Shown here piece after piece: positions 41,023-52,639 of a stretch of 64,000 bases of DNA. The DNA comes from Muraenolepis orangiensis (Eukaryota > Chordata > Actinopteri > Gadiformes > Muraenolepididae): the NCBI GenBank assembly GCA_027704905.1, contig CM051005.1:25086203-25150202 (forward strand), in the 5' to 3' direction. Under the pieces are notes generated by a model. The model was not told where the DNA came from and did not search any database. It worked only from the letters and a program-made list of their open reading frames with translations. A program made the position numbers and the translations under genes. Each line of letters starts with the position of its first letter. The stretch's first letter is position 1.

Positions 41023-44000
41023 AAGTCAAGTCAAGTCAAGTCAAGTTTATTGTCACTTCACAGTTTACAGTTTAGTATAAAGCAGTGATGTGAAATTCTT
41101 GTGTGCAATACCCGACGACAGACAGCAGTTATAGAATAAGATAAAATAAAATAGATAAAATAGAATAAAAAATAGAATAAAAAATAGAATAAAAATAGAA
41201 TAAGGAATATAAAATAAAAATAAAAAATGCAATTTATAAAATGCAAAAATCAGCACAAAAGAGCAATATATATATATAAATCAATGTAATAAAATATACA
41301 TTGTTATATGTTATACGCCCTTGTTCAGCAGCCTGATGGCCTGACTGTGGAAGCTATCTCTAAGCCTATTTGTACGACACTTGATACTGCGGTATCGCCT
41401 GCCTGACGGTAATAGTGAGTAAAGTTCGTGGCTGGGGTGGGCAATGTCTTTTATAATTCTTTTGGCCTTGGCCACGCACCGCTGGTTGTAAATGTCCAGG
41501 AGGGAGGGGAGCTCACCTCCAACGATATACTGGGCCGTCCGCACCACCCTTTGAAGCGCTCTGCGCTCGAGTGCCGTGCAGTTCCCGTACCAGGCGGTGA
41601 TACACCCTGTCAGAACACTCTCGATGGTGCCGTTGTAGAATGTTCTCAGGATGCGGGGGCCCATGCTGAATTTCTTCAGACGCCTGAGAAAATACAGGCG
41701 TTGTTGGGCCTTTTTCACCACGTGTGTGGTGTGCGTGGACCATGTGAGGTCCTCGGAGATGTGCACGCCGAGGAACTTGAAGCTGCTGACCCTCTCTACT
41801 GCAACGCCGTCGATGGAGATAGGGCTGTGCTCTCCCCTCTGCCTCCTGAAGTCCACGATCAGCTCCTTGGTCTTCTTGACGTTGAGGGCGAGGCTGTTCT
41901 CCTGGCACCACTGCTCCAGCGATCCGACCTCCTCCCTGTAGGCTGTCTCGTCGTCGCCGGCGATCAGGCCCATCACTGTCGTGTCGTCAGCAAACTTGAC
42001 GATGACGTTGGAGCTGTGCATAGCCATGCAGTCGTGGGTGTAGAGGGAGTAGAGGAGAGGGCTCAGCACGCATCCCTGGGGGGCTCCCGTGTTGAGGGTC
42101 AGTGGCTCTGATGTGGTGCTGCCCATCCTCACCACCTGGCGGCGGTCCGACAGGAGGTTCAGTATCCAGCTGCACATGGATGGGGGTACGCCTAGACCTC
42201 TCAGCTTGGTGTCGAGCTTGGCAGGAACTATTGTGTTGAATGCTGAGCTGTAGTCCACAAACAGCATTCGCACATAACAGTTCTTCCCCTCCAAGTGGGA
42301 AAGGGCCATGGCAATTGCGTCGTCCGTGGATCTATTTTGACGATATGCAAATTGCCATGGGTCCAGCGTGGTAGGTAACACGGAGCAAATAAAGTCCTTG
42401 ACCAACCTCTCGAAGCATTTGCTAACGATCGAGGTGAGGGCCACAGGTCTGTAGTCATTCAGGCATGTTACCTTGGTTTGTTTAGGGACAGGCACGATGG
42501 TGGATATCTTGAAGACCGCGGGGACAACAGCCTGGGACAGGGAGAGGTTGAAGATGTCTGCAAAGACTCCTGCCAACTGGTCTGCGCATGCTCTGAGGAC
42601 GCGGCCCGGGATGTCGTCGGGGCCTGCCGCCTTACGGATGTTCAGCCGCTTAAAGGTGCGGCGCACATCCGCCTCCGAGATGCGCAGCTGGCTGGTCTCC
42701 CCAGTCGGTGCTGGCTTCGGCGGGCTGCCGTTTACGTCGAACCGAGCAAAAAATGTATTTAGCTCTCCTGGGAGGGAGGTAGAGGAGTTCTCTACACAAC
42801 TGGTTCTCCCTCTGAAGTTCGTTATATTCTGCAGCCCCTGCCACATACCCCTCGCATCGTGTTTCTTGAATTTATCCTCCACTCTGTCCTTATACTCCCG
42901 CTTGGCAGTGACGATGGTCTTACGGAGGTCGTAACGGGCTCTCGTATATTCCTCCGTATTCCCGGAACCAAAGGCGGCGTTACGCGCATGTAGGGCAGCG
43001 CGAACATCGCCGTTAATCCACGGTTTCTGGTTGGGATATATCCGAACCGACTTGGTCGGAACAACGTCATCTATGCACTTCTTGATGAACCCGGTGACCG
43101 ACGACGCGTACTCGTTGATGTTATTGTCCGAGGCAACGCGGAACATGTGCCAGTCAGCGTGATCAAAACAATCCTGCAGCGTAGAATCTGATTGGTCCGA
43201 CCAGCATTGGACCTCCCTCACAGCGATCGGTTGCTGCTTCAGTCTCTGCCTATAGGCGGGGAGCAGCTGGATAGAGCGGTGATCTGATTTGCCGAACGGT
43301 GGGCGGAGGAGGGCCTTGTAGCCATCACGGAAGGGAGTGTAGCAGTGGTCGAGGATCCGCTCGCCCCGTGTGTTGCTCTTTATGTGTTGGTAGAACTTCG
43401 GGAGAACCTTCTTCAGGTTCGCCTTGTTGAAGTCCCCCGCTACGATGAGAGCAGCCTCGGGGTGGGCCGACTCCTGTTCGCTGATAGCCCCGTACAGTTC
43501 CTTCAGCGCTGTGTCCGTGTTGGCTTTTGGGGAATGTAAACAGCGGTCACGGTTACCGCTGTAAACTCCCGAGGTAGCCAGTATGGACGGCACATAAGCA
43601 TCAGGTACTCCAGGTCCGGGGAACAGAAAGACTTGAGGGGATGTACATGACTTTGGTTGCACCAAGATCTGTTTATCATGAGACATACCCCCCCTCCGCG
43701 ATCTTTACCGGAGAGAGCCTTTGTTCTGTCCGCCCGGTGGACGGAAAATCCCGTCGGCTCGATAGCTGCGTCGGTAACCCCCTCCGACATCCATGTCTCC
43801 GTAAGGCAGATAATGCAATTGTCCCTAGTTTCCCGGTGGAATTGAATACGAGCCTGTAGTTCGCTTAACTTATTGTCCAGAGACTGTACATTAGCCAGTA
43901 GAATGGTGGGTAGTGGGGGGCGATCGGATCGACATCTCAGCCTGACTAGCACGCCGGCTCGCTTCCCTCGCTTCCTCCGGCGACGCTTGCGCGTAATCGT

Positions 44001-44255
44001 GCCCAAAATGGACGGAGATAATCCAGCTGTGACTTCGGGCGGGACGTCCGAGTCGAAAGAGTGAAAAAACTCCGGTAGGCGGCGAGCGACTGTCGATCTG
44101 ATCTCCCAAAGTGTGCAGAAGTTATAAGTGAACTTGCTGCTAACATCCTGAACTAAAAAAGTTGCAATAAAAAGAATAAATAACAAAAAACTGCGTCGTC
44201 GTGCGGGAGCTCGCGACACGGCAGCCATCTCGTACGGCGCCATACTCCAGGCTCA
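41023..44255 (-). mobile_element. Rex1/Babar-like LINE, copy 2, nested in L2
   Basis: The near full-length element lies between L2 codons. Removing it rejoins CTGATCCTGCTT and GATCTTAGC in frame as LILLDLSAAF. The tail is five TCAAG repeats. The 5' side has TGGAGTATG plus six extra bases (TGAGCC) before L2 resumes. Only about 3 bp (AAG) are shared by the two flanks. Confidence 0.88.
41311..44243 (-). pseudogene. LINE endonuclease-RT protein, copy 2 (frameshifted)
   Basis: Start ATG at 44243 (MAPYEMAAVS). The first 246-residue frame holds the basic region and most of the endonuclease (ANVQS, LTETW). A missing base around 43525-43531 relative to copy 3 shifts the frame. The remaining 791-residue frame (from 43686) carries VAGDFN, SDHRS, the RT core with GAPQGCV and FADD, and the C-terminus ending LLNKGV. 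There is also an in-frame loss of four codons (MALSHL where copies 1 and 3 have MAL-YTAL/HTAL-SHL). Confidence 0.88.
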
Positions 44256-44836
44256 AAGCAGGATCAGGACAGAGCAGTCACGGTTGTCAGCAGCAAGGAG
44301 TAGGTCATTGGACACTTTGAGGAGGGCAGATTCTGTGCTATGTCCAGTTCTAAACCCTGACTGAAATATCTCTAGGATGTCGTTCTGTTGCAGGTAGGCA
44401 GACAGTTGGCGCAGAACGACCTTTTCAGCTAATTTGAAAGAAACGGGAGTTTGGAAATTGGCCTGTTGTTAATGAGCTGAGTGGGGTCTAGGTTGGGTTT
44501 TTTCAAAAGGGGCTGTACCACTGCATGTTTAAAGCAGGTTGGGACGGTACCAGTTGCCAGGGAGCTGTTAATAATGGAGAGGATGCTGGGACCAACTGTG
44601 TGAAATACCTGCTTCAGGAGAGCAGTGGGGACAGTATCAAGGGGGCAGGTAGCGGGTTTCATAGAGGAAACTATCTCTGTGAGGGTGGGTAGAGTGATGG
44701 GCTGAAAACAGGGCAGGTTGGATGAACAGGCCAGAGTGAGAGCTAGGTTACGTGTGGGTGGTGAGATGTTCCTCCTGATGTCCTCAACTTTGGTGGTGAA
44801 AAAAACTAAAAATTCCTCACACTTAGTTGGGGACAC
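44256..44836 (-). pseudogene. L2-like reverse transcriptase, N-terminal part
   Basis: The frame 44836-44429 reads the connector and the start of the RT (LPTLTEIVSSMKPATCPLD, PLLKKPNLDP, NNRPISKLPFLSN). A stop follows because one base is missing near 44427. Downstream codons resume as LAEKVVLRQL, EIFQSGFRTGHSTESALL and CSVLILL up to the nested LINE. It is therefore inactive even without the insertion. Confidence 0.8.
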
Positions 44837-46551
44837 ATCCAGGTGGGTGCTACGGGGGGGTTAATGAGAGAGTTGATGGTAGTGAACAGGGTCCTGGGGT
44901 TGTGAGAGCTGTTGATGAGGCCGGAGAAGTATGTGACTCTCGACGCCTTAACCGCAGCCTGATAATTAATACGGCTGTCTCTGAGCATTTCAAGTGAAAC
45001 ATGCAGTCTATCATGTTTCCACTTTCGCTCCGCCTTCCTATACTCTTTTCTCTGGGCTCTGGTGTTATCATTGAGCCAGGGTTGTCCTTTAGGCTTAGGC
45101 TTTTTCTTTCTAAGAGGGGCCACAGAGTCGAGGGCAGAGAGGCAGGCGGAGTTGAACAGGGAGGTAAGTTCTTCAGTGTTAAGGTGGGAGGGAGGGGCTA
45201 CAATAGTGGAGATGTTAGGGGCAACTAGGAAGGCAGAGGAGAACTTACTGGCAGTCGAGGTGTTAATGTTACGAGAGAGACATACAGGGGGAGGGGATGC
45301 GGGTGAGGGGAGTGACAGAGACAGGGTAAACACAACAGCAAGATGATCAGAGGAGCATGCATTCAATGTGTTTACATTAGACACTGGGAAACCAGATGTT
45401 AGCACTAGGTCTAGTGTATGGCCTAGTCTGTGGGTAGAGTCAGTGACATGCTGAGCAAGACCAAACGAGTCGATCAGGTGTAGAAAGTCCGACACCATAG
45501 GCTTTGACGGGCAGCATACATGAATGTTAAAATCACCAACAATCAAAATTCTGTCATGATTCGACACAGTATTGGAGAGAAAGTCAGAGAATTGTGAAAT
45601 AAAGTTCTTACTACTTGGCGGACGGTAGACAAGAACGATTAGGAGAGGAGTGTCCAAGTCACACATGATCAGCTGTCCCTCAAAGCTGGAGAAATAATCA
45701 CACTTGAGAATGCGGCAGTTGAATGTGCTTTTAAACACCACGGCTAGACCTCCACCTCGTCCGGTGGATCTGGGTGCACTGAAGAAATTACAGTCACTAG
45801 GACACATTTCAACAAGTGGTGCAAACTCACCAACGGAGAGCCAGGTTTCCGTCAACAGTAGGAAGTCCAGACCATTTGTGGTCGCAAAGTCATTCAAGAC
45901 AAAAGTCTTATTGGAGATGTGATTCGCGTTGATCAGAGCCATTTTCACTTCAACCGGGTCCGGGGCAGCAGCGGTACAATCCGACGGCCATGGGATCCAC
46001 ACCAGCGGGCGAAAGTTGTCGGGGACTGCCCCTCCGCGCTTCACGTGCGGCCTGGCTGGAGTCCCAGGCGAGCCCCCGGCCAGCCGATCCAGGTTTGCGT
46101 CCGGTGTGATCAGGCGAAGTGAGGTGTATCTCGGCTCCAGAGAACGTCGGTGGATGTAGTGCGGGCGCTGGTCGGGTCCACCATCGTAGAGCTGAAGGTG
46201 ATAGCTCGGTGGAGACGGAGAACGGGAATCAGCGAGGCTCCGCAGTTTGACCGAGGCACCTGCCCGCCTACCCCGCCTCCTGGATCGTCTCCTCCTGCGG
46301 TGACAGGCGCAGCACGGCGCCCGCAGTCCCTCCGGTAGACGAGGAAGCAGGTAGCGGTGGATATTCCGGCCATTGGTGTCCAGCGCACAAACATCCATAA
46401 AGGAGGCTCGAATGTTCAATAGCGTTTGGCGATCATAGACTGTGATGCCTTGTGATGGTGGTACAAACAAAACAAAAATAAACAGGACAAACAGGAACAG
46501 TAACACGCGATGACAAGCAGCCAAAAACACCGGCGCGGCCATGACGACCAT
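44806..46551 (-). pseudogene. L2-like endonuclease domain protein
   Basis: The 581-residue frame starts with ATG at 46551. A hydrophobic stretch occupies residues 17-30, basic runs follow (85-96), then the AP-endonuclease motifs: NANH (208-211), LTETW (233-237), GDFN (339-342) and SSDH (400-403). The frame leaves the true path near 44840 (ending in QLSVRNF) through a one-base shift. The next frame continues the protein. Confidence 0.85.
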
Positions 46552-46571
46552 GATGATGATGTGTGTGTGTG
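46552..46571. repeat. Simple repeat at L2/array junction
   Basis: GAT and GT repeats (TGATGATGAT then GTGTGTGTGTG) separate the first ATG of the L2-like frame from array sequence. They may be part of the element 5' end or junction filler. Confidence 0.6.
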
Positions 46572-46628
46572 TTGAACTCGGATCACTGGATTCAAAGTCC
46601 AGAGTGCTAACCGTTACACCATGGAACC
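46572..46628 (-). pseudogene. tRNA-Gln(TTG), 3' end lost
   Basis: The 5' acceptor, D-arm, anticodon arm (CTTTGAA) and most of the T-loop are present. The 3' T-stem and acceptor strand are replaced by the GT repeat at the L2 junction. Confidence 0.85.
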
Positions 46629-46766
46629 CTGGTCAGCCATGGAAAATGTAAATGTAAGCTCCATAGCAACTCTTTGTTAAATCTGGATGACAGTGAAGCA
46701 CAACAGCGTTCATGAAACTTGGGTGAATTCAATTCTTGGATAATCAATGATAGGGCTAACGTAATT

Positions 46767-46832
46767 GCATTTGTGGTATAGTGGTAAGCATAGCTGCTTC
46801 CCAAGCAGTTGGTTCAATTCACGGCCAATGCA
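46767..46832 (+). pseudogene. tRNA-Gly A-prime with 6-bp deletion
   Basis: The variable region and 5' T-stem are shortened (GTTGGTTC where others read GTTGACCCGGGTTC). The 3' half carries C62 to A of a different class, so it is a recombinant of two units. Confidence 0.8.
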
Positions 46833-47003
46833 TAAGTCACCGTATAATAATAGCATACAGAACATTTCATACATATGGGATGTATAGATGTTGTTTTCTA
46901 CATTGAAAGTTAGTTTTTGTAATGATGGGACAAATCACTGTCCAAATGATTGGACTTGGGTGAATTCAAGCCTTGGATAATCAATGATGAAACAAAGCAA
47001 TTT

Positions 47004-47075
47004 GCATTGGTAGTATAGTGGTTAGCATAGCTGCTTCCCAAGAAGTTGACCCGGGTTCAATTCCCTGCCAATGCA
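47004..47075 (+). pseudogene. tRNA-Gly GAAG class
   Basis: C40 to A and G64 to T. Confidence 0.7.
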
Positions 47076-47246
47076 TAAGTCACCCTATAATAATAGCATA
47101 CTGAACATTTCATAAGTATGGGATTTATAGATGTTGTTTTCTACATTGAAAGTGAGTTTTTGTAATGATGGGACAAATCACTGTCCAAATGATTGGACTT
47201 GGTTGAATTCAAGCCTTGGATAATCAATGATAAAACAATGAAAGCT

Positions 47247-47567
47247 GCATTGCTGGTATAGTGGTTAGCATAGCTGCTTCCCTAGCAGTTGACCCGTGTT
47301 AGATTCCCATCCAATGCATTAGTCACCGTATAATATCAGAATACTGAACTTTCCAAAATGTGTTTCTTTTTGGCGTGGCACAAATTTTTTCTACATTTAA
47401 AGAAAGTTTTGTAATGATGTGGCAAATGATGGGACTCAAAGTAATGTGTGGCCTTAATCACTTGGCTACCCACGAAGAAAGCAGAATGGCAAACAGGGGT
47501 CCACCGGGATCTGTGCTCTGATCACTCGATTCAAAGTAGAGAGCTCTAACCGTTACACCTTTGTACC
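47247..47567. pseudogene. Class E tRNA-Gly plus tRNA-Gln pseudogenes
   Basis: GCATTGC-type cassette with short connector. Confidence 0.85.
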
Positions 47568-47789
47568 CTGCTCAGCCTCAAAATATGTACATTTTAGCTT
47601 CACAGAAACCATTTGTCGAACTTGGAAGAAGGCAAACTGTAACAAGAATCCTAAAAAAAAAGACACTGGTCGGAATGCCAGTCACTACAAATCTCCCAAA
47701 GTTTTGAAAGGCTCTGTAGTGAGGACAATGGATTAGCAGTCAATGACCATTCCGCCTTGCCACCAAAGCAGTACGCATAGCAGAAAACC

Positions 47790-47861
47790 TGGTTCCACCG
47801 AGATTTGAACTCGGATCACTGGATTCAAAGTCCAGAGTGCTAACTGTTACACCATGGAACC
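47790..47861 (-). tRNA. tRNA-Gln(TTG), D-loop changed
   Basis: Complete stems, but the D-loop reads AACAGTTA, so one of the two conserved G is lost. Confidence 0.8.
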
Positions 47862-47999
47862 CTGGTCAGCCATGGAAAATGTAAATGTAAGCTCCATAGC
47901 AACTCTTTGTTAAATCTGGATGACAGTGAAGCACAACAGCGTTCATGAAACTTGGGTGAATTCAATTCTTGGATAATCAATGATAGGGCTAACGTAATT

Positions 48000-48071
48000 G
48001 CATTTGTGGTATAGTGGTAAGCATAGCTGCTTCCCAAGCAGTTGACCCGGGTTTGATTCCCGGCCAATGCA
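48000..48071 (+). tRNA. tRNA-Gly(CCC) class A-prime
   Basis: T6-C67 mismatch and T-loop TTTGATT. Confidence 0.5.
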
Positions 48072-48242
48072 TTGTTAACCTTATAATAATAGCATACTGA
48101 ACATTTCATTAATAGTGAATGTGTACATTTTGTTTTCTACATTGAAAGTTCGTTTTTGTAATGATGGGACAAATCATTGTCCAAATGATTGGACTTGGGT
48201 GAATTCAATTCTTGGATAATCAATGATAGCTCTAACATAGTT

Positions 48243-48314
48243 GCATTGGTGGTATAGTTGTAAGCATAGCTGCTTCCCAAGCAGTTGACCTGGGTTCGAT
48301 TCCCGGCCAATGCA
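48243..48314 (+). tRNA. tRNA-Gly(CCC), G18 to T, C50 to T
   Basis: Same form as 13042. This unit is missing from the matching stretch after 51182. Confidence 0.55.
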
Positions 48315-48485
48315 TTAATCACCTTATAATAATAGCATACTGAACATTTCATAAATTGGGGATGTATAGATGTGGTTTTCTACATTGAAATTGAGTTTTT
48401 GTAATGATGGGACAAATCATTGTCCAAATGATTGGACTTGGGTGAATTCAAGCCTTGGATAATCAATGATAAAACAAAGCAATTT

Positions 48486-48557
48486 GCATTAGTAGTATAG
48501 TTGTTAGCATAGCTGCTTCCCAAGCAGTTGACCCGGTTTCAATTCCCGGCCAATGCA
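48486..48557 (+). pseudogene. tRNA-Gly class D, G6 to A, G53 to T
   Basis: Same form as 32962. Confidence 0.55.
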
Positions 48558-48728
48558 TAAATCGCCCTATAATAATAGCATACTGAACATTTCATAAATA
48601 TGGGATGTATAGATGTTGTTTTCTACATTGAAAGTGAGTTTTTGTAATGATGGGACAAATCATTGTCCAAATGATTGGACTTGGGTGAATTCAAGCCTTG
48701 GATAATCAATGATAAAAGAAAGCAATTT

Positions 48729-48800
48729 GCATAGGTAGTATAGTTGTTAGCATAGCTGCTTCCCAAGCAGTTGACCCGGGTTCAATTCCCGGCCAATGCA
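48729..48800 (+). tRNA. tRNA-Gly(CCC) class D, T5 to A
   Basis: Acceptor GCATAGG loses pair 5:68. T-arm clean. Confidence 0.5.
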
Positions 48801-48971
48801 TAAATCGCCCTATAATAATAGCATACTGAACATTTCATAAATATGGGATGTATAGATGTGGTTTTCTACATTGAAAGTGAGTTTTTGTAATGATGGGACA
48901 AATCATTGTCCAAATGATTGGACTTGGGTGAATTCAAGCCTTGGATAATCAATGATAAGACAAAGGAATTG

Positions 48972-49043
48972 GCATTGGTGGCATAGTGCTTGGCATAGCT
49001 GCTTCCCAAGCTGTTGACCCGGGTTCAATTCCAGGCCAATGCA
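48972..49043 (+). pseudogene. tRNA-Gly class C with three further changes
   Basis: T11 to C, A41 to T (anticodon stem GCTGT) and C63 to A in addition to the C-type D-loop. Confidence 0.6.
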
Positions 49044-49214
49044 TAAGTCACCCTATAATAATAGCATACTGAACATTTCATAAATATGGGATGTATAGAT
49101 GTGGTTTCCTACATTGAAAGTGAGTTTTTGTAATGATGGGACAAATCATTGTCCAAATGATTGGACTTGGGTGAATTCAAGCCTTGGATAATCAATGATC
49201 AGACAAAGCAATTT

Positions 49215-49286
49215 GCATTGGTAGTATAGTGGTTAGCATAGCTGCTTCCCAAGCAGTTGACCCGGGTTCAATTCACGGCCAATGCA
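49215..49286 (+). tRNA. tRNA-Gly(CCC) class B, C62 to A
   Basis: One T-stem mismatch (CACGG). Confidence 0.55.
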
Positions 49287-49457
49287 TAAGTCACCGTATA
49301 ATAATAGCATACAGAACATTTCATACATATGGGATGTATAGATGTTGTTTTCTACATTGAAAGTTAGTTTTTGTAATGATGGGACAAATCACTGTCCAAA
49401 TGATTGGACTTGGGTGAATTCAATTCTTGGATAATCAATGATAGGTCTAACATAGTT

Positions 49458-49528
49458 GCATTGGTGGTATAGTGGTAAGCATAGCTGCTTCCCAAGCAGT
49501 TGACCTGGGTTCGATTCCGGCCAATGCA
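49458..49528 (+). pseudogene. tRNA-Gly class A, one base deleted
   Basis: 71 nt: a C is missing from the 3' T-stem strand, and C50 is T. Confidence 0.65.
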
Positions 49529-49699
49529 TTGTTAACCTTATAATAATAGCATACTGAACATTTCATTAATAGTGAATGTGTACATTTTGTTTTCTACATT
49601 GAAAGTGAGTTTTTGTAATGATGGGACAAATCACTGTCCAAATGATTGGACTTGGGTGAATTCAAGCCTTGGATAATCAATGATAAGACAAAGGAATTG

Positions 49700-49771
49700 G
49701 CATTGGTGGTATAGTGGTTAGCATAGCTGCTTCCCAAGCAGTTGACCTGGGTTCGATTCCCGGCCAATGCA
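49700..49771 (+). tRNA. tRNA-Gly(CCC) class F, C50 to T
   Basis: T-G wobble at 50:64. Otherwise clean. Confidence 0.75.
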
Positions 49772-49942
49772 TAAGTCACCTTATAATAATAGCATACTGA
49801 ACATTTCAGAATAATGGGATGTATAGATGTGGTTTTCTACATTGAAAGTGACTTTTTGTAATGATGGGACAAATCATTGTCCAAATGATTGGACTTGGGT
49901 GAATTCAAGCCTTGGATAATCAATGATAAAACAAAGCAATTT

Positions 49943-50014
49943 GCATTGGTAGTATAGTTGTTAGCATAGCTGGTTCCCAAGCAGTTGACCCGGGTTCGAT
50001 TCCCGGCCAATGCA
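49943..50014 (+). tRNA. tRNA-Gly(CCC) class D, C31 to G
   Basis: The class D 5' half with a lost stem-end pair is joined to a clean class A T-arm (TTCGATT), which suggests recombination inside the gene. Confidence 0.5.
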
Positions 50015-50185
50015 TTTAACACCTTATAATAATAGCATACCGAACATTTCATAAATCGGGGATGTATAGATGTGGTTTTCTACATTGAAAGTGAGTTTTT
50101 GTAATGATGGGACAAATCATTGTCCAAATGATTGGACTTGGGTGAATTCAAGCCTTGGATAATCAATGATGAAACAAAGCAATTT

Positions 50186-50257
50186 GCATTGGTAGTATAG
50201 TGGTTAGCATAGCTGCTTCCCAAGAAGTTGACCCGGGTTCAATTCCCTGCCAATGCA
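50186..50257 (+). pseudogene. tRNA-Gly GAAG class
   Basis: C40 to A and G64 to T. Confidence 0.7.
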
Positions 50258-50428
50258 TAAGTCACCCTATAATAATAGCATACTGAACATTTCATAAATA
50301 TGGGATTTATAGATGTTGTTTTCTACATTGAAAGTGAGTTTTTGTAATGATGGGACAAATCACTGTCCAAATGATTGGACTTGGTTGAATTCAAGCCTTG
50401 GATAATCAATGATAAAACAATGAAAGCT

Positions 50429-50749
50429 GCATTGCTGGTATAGTGGTTAGCATAGCTGCTTCCCTAGCAGTTGACCCGTGTTAGATTCCCATCCAATGCA
50501 TTAGTCACCGTATAATATCAGAATACTGAACTTTCCAAAATGTGTTTCTTTTTGGCGTGGCACAAATTTTTTCTACATTTAAAGAAAGTTTTGTAATGAT
50601 GTGGCAAATGATGGGACTCAAAGTAATGTGTGGCCTTAATCACTTGGCTACCCACGAAGAAAGCAGAATGGCAAACAGGGGTCCACCGGGATCTGTGCTC
50701 TGATCACTCGATTCAAAGTAGAGAGCTCTAACCGTTACACCTTTGTACC
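50429..50749. pseudogene. Class E tRNA-Gly plus tRNA-Gln pseudogenes
   Basis: Cassette at offset 3182 from 47247. Confidence 0.85.
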
Positions 50750-50971
50750 CTGCTCAGCCTCAAAATATGTACATTTTAGCTTCACAGAAACCATTTGTCG
50801 AACTTGGAAGAAGGCAAACTGTAACAAGAATCCTAAAAAAAAAGACACTGGTCGGAATGCCAGTCACTACAAATCTCCCAAAGTTTTGAAAGGCTCTGTA
50901 GTGAGGACAATGGATTAGCAGTCAATGACCATTCCGCCTTGCCACCAAAGCAGTACGCATAGCAGAAAACC

Positions 50972-51043
50972 TGGTTCCACCGAGATTTGAACTCGGATCA
51001 CTGGATTCAAAGTCCAGAGTGCTAACCGTTACACCATGGAACC
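50972..51043 (-). tRNA. tRNA-Gln(TTG)
   Basis: Complete copy with TTTT terminator. Confidence 0.92.
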
Positions 51044-51181
51044 CTGGTCAGCCATGGAAAATGTAAATGTAAGCTCCATAGCAACTCTTTGTTAAATCTG
51101 GATGACAGTGAAGCACAACAGCGTTCATGAAACTTGGGTGAATTCAATTCTTGGATAATCAATGATAGGGCTAACGTAATT

Positions 51182-51253
51182 GCATTTGTGGTATAGTGGT
51201 AAGCATAGCTGCTTCCCAAGCAGTTGACCCGGGTTTGATTCCCGGCCAATGCA
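51182..51253 (+). tRNA. tRNA-Gly(CCC) class A-prime
   Basis: T6-C67 mismatch and T-loop TTTGATT. Confidence 0.5.
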
Positions 51254-51424
51254 TTGTTAACCTTATAATAATAGCATACTGAACATTTCATTAATAGTGA
51301 ATGTGTACATTTTGTTTTCTACATTGAAAGTTCGTTTTTGTAATGATGGGACAAATCATTGTCCAAATGATTGGACTTGGGTGAATTCAAGCCTTGGATA
51401 ATCAATGATAAAACAAAGCAATTT

Positions 51425-51496
51425 GCATTAGTAGTATAGTTGTTAGCATAGCTGCTTCCCAAGCAGTTGACCCGGTTTCAATTCCCGGCCAATGCA
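51425..51496 (+). pseudogene. tRNA-Gly class D, G6 to A, G53 to T
   Basis: Same form as 32962. It follows the A-prime copy directly because one unit is lost here. Confidence 0.55.
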
Positions 51497-51667
51497 TAAA
51501 TCGCCCTATAATAATAGCATACTGAACATTTCATAAATATGGGATGTATAGATGTTGTTTTCTACATTGAAAGTGAGTTTTTGTAATGATGGGACAAATC
51601 ATTGTCCAAATGATTGGACTTGGGTGAATTCAAGCCTTGGATAATCAATGATAAAAGAAAGCAATTT

Positions 51668-51739
51668 GCATAGGTAGTATAGTTGTTAGCATAGCTGCTT
51701 CCCAAGCTGTTGACCCGGGTTCAATTCCCGGCCAATGCA
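51668..51739 (+). pseudogene. tRNA-Gly class D, T5 to A, A41 to T
   Basis: One acceptor and one anticodon-stem pair lost. Confidence 0.55.
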
Positions 51740-51910
51740 TAAATCGCCCTATAATAATAGCATACTGAACATTTCATAAATATGGGATGTATAGATGTGG
51801 TTTTCTACATTGAAAGTGAGTTTTTGTAATGATGGGACAAATCATTGTCCAAATGATTGGACTTGGGTGAATTCAAGCCTTGGATAATCAATGATAAGAC
51901 AAAGGAATTG

Positions 51911-51982
51911 GCATTGGTGGTATAGTGCTTGGCATAGCTGCTTCCCAAGCTGTTGACCCGGGTTCAATTCCAGGCCAATGCA
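51911..51982 (+). pseudogene. tRNA-Gly class C, A41 to T, C63 to A
   Basis: Anticodon stem GCTGC/GCTGT and T-stem both damaged. Confidence 0.55.
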
Positions 51983-52153
51983 TAAGTCACCCTATAATAA
52001 TAGCATACTGAACATTTCATAAATATGGGATGTATAGATGTGGTTTCCGACATTGAAAGTGAGTTTTTGTAATGATGGGACAAATCATTGTCCAAATGAT
52101 TGGACTTGGGTGAATTCAATTCTTGGATAATCAATGATAGGTCTAACATAGTT

Positions 52154-52225
52154 GCATTGGTGGTATAGTGGTAAGCATAGCTGCTTCCCAAGCAGTTGAC
52201 CCGGGTTCGATTCCCGGCCAATGCA
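52154..52225 (+). tRNA. tRNA-Gly(CCC), class A
   Basis: Matches the reference throughout. Confidence 0.9.
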
Positions 52226-52396
52226 TTAAACACCTTATAATAATAGCATACCGAACATTTCATAAATCAGGGATGTATAGATGTGGTTTTCTACATTGAA
52301 AGTGAGTTTTTGTAATGATGGGACAAATCATTGTCCAAATGATTGGACTTGGGTGAATTCAAGCCTTGGATAATCAATGATAAGACAAAGCAATTT

Positions 52397-52468
52397 GCAT
52401 TGGTAGTATAGTGGTTAGCATAGCTGCTTCCCAAGCAGTTGACCCGGGTTCAATTCACGGCCAATGCA
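52397..52468 (+). tRNA. tRNA-Gly(CCC) class B, C62 to A
   Basis: One T-stem mismatch, duplicate of 49215. Confidence 0.55.
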
Positions 52469-52639
52469 TAAGTCACCGTATAATAATAGCATACAGAACA
52501 TTTCATACATATGGGATGTATAGATGTTGTTTTCTACATTGAAAGTTAGTTTTTGTAATGATGGGACAAATCACTGTCCAAATGATTGGACTTGGGTGAA
52601 TTCAATTCTTGGATAATCAATGATAGGTCTAACATAGTT

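Larger units (their letters stand above)
44256..46560 (-). mobile_element. L2-like LINE, 5' part
   Basis: This is the 5' half of the element whose 3' half is 39730-41022. It begins (sense strand) just after a GT/GAT simple repeat at 46552-46571 that joins it to a truncated tRNA-Gln of the array. Confidence 0.85.

Noticed and set aside
38375..44064. Overlapping frames of 60-230 residues on the + strand of the LINEs
   Set aside because: Shadows of the G/C-rich LINE coding strand; they recur in every copy and have no domain.
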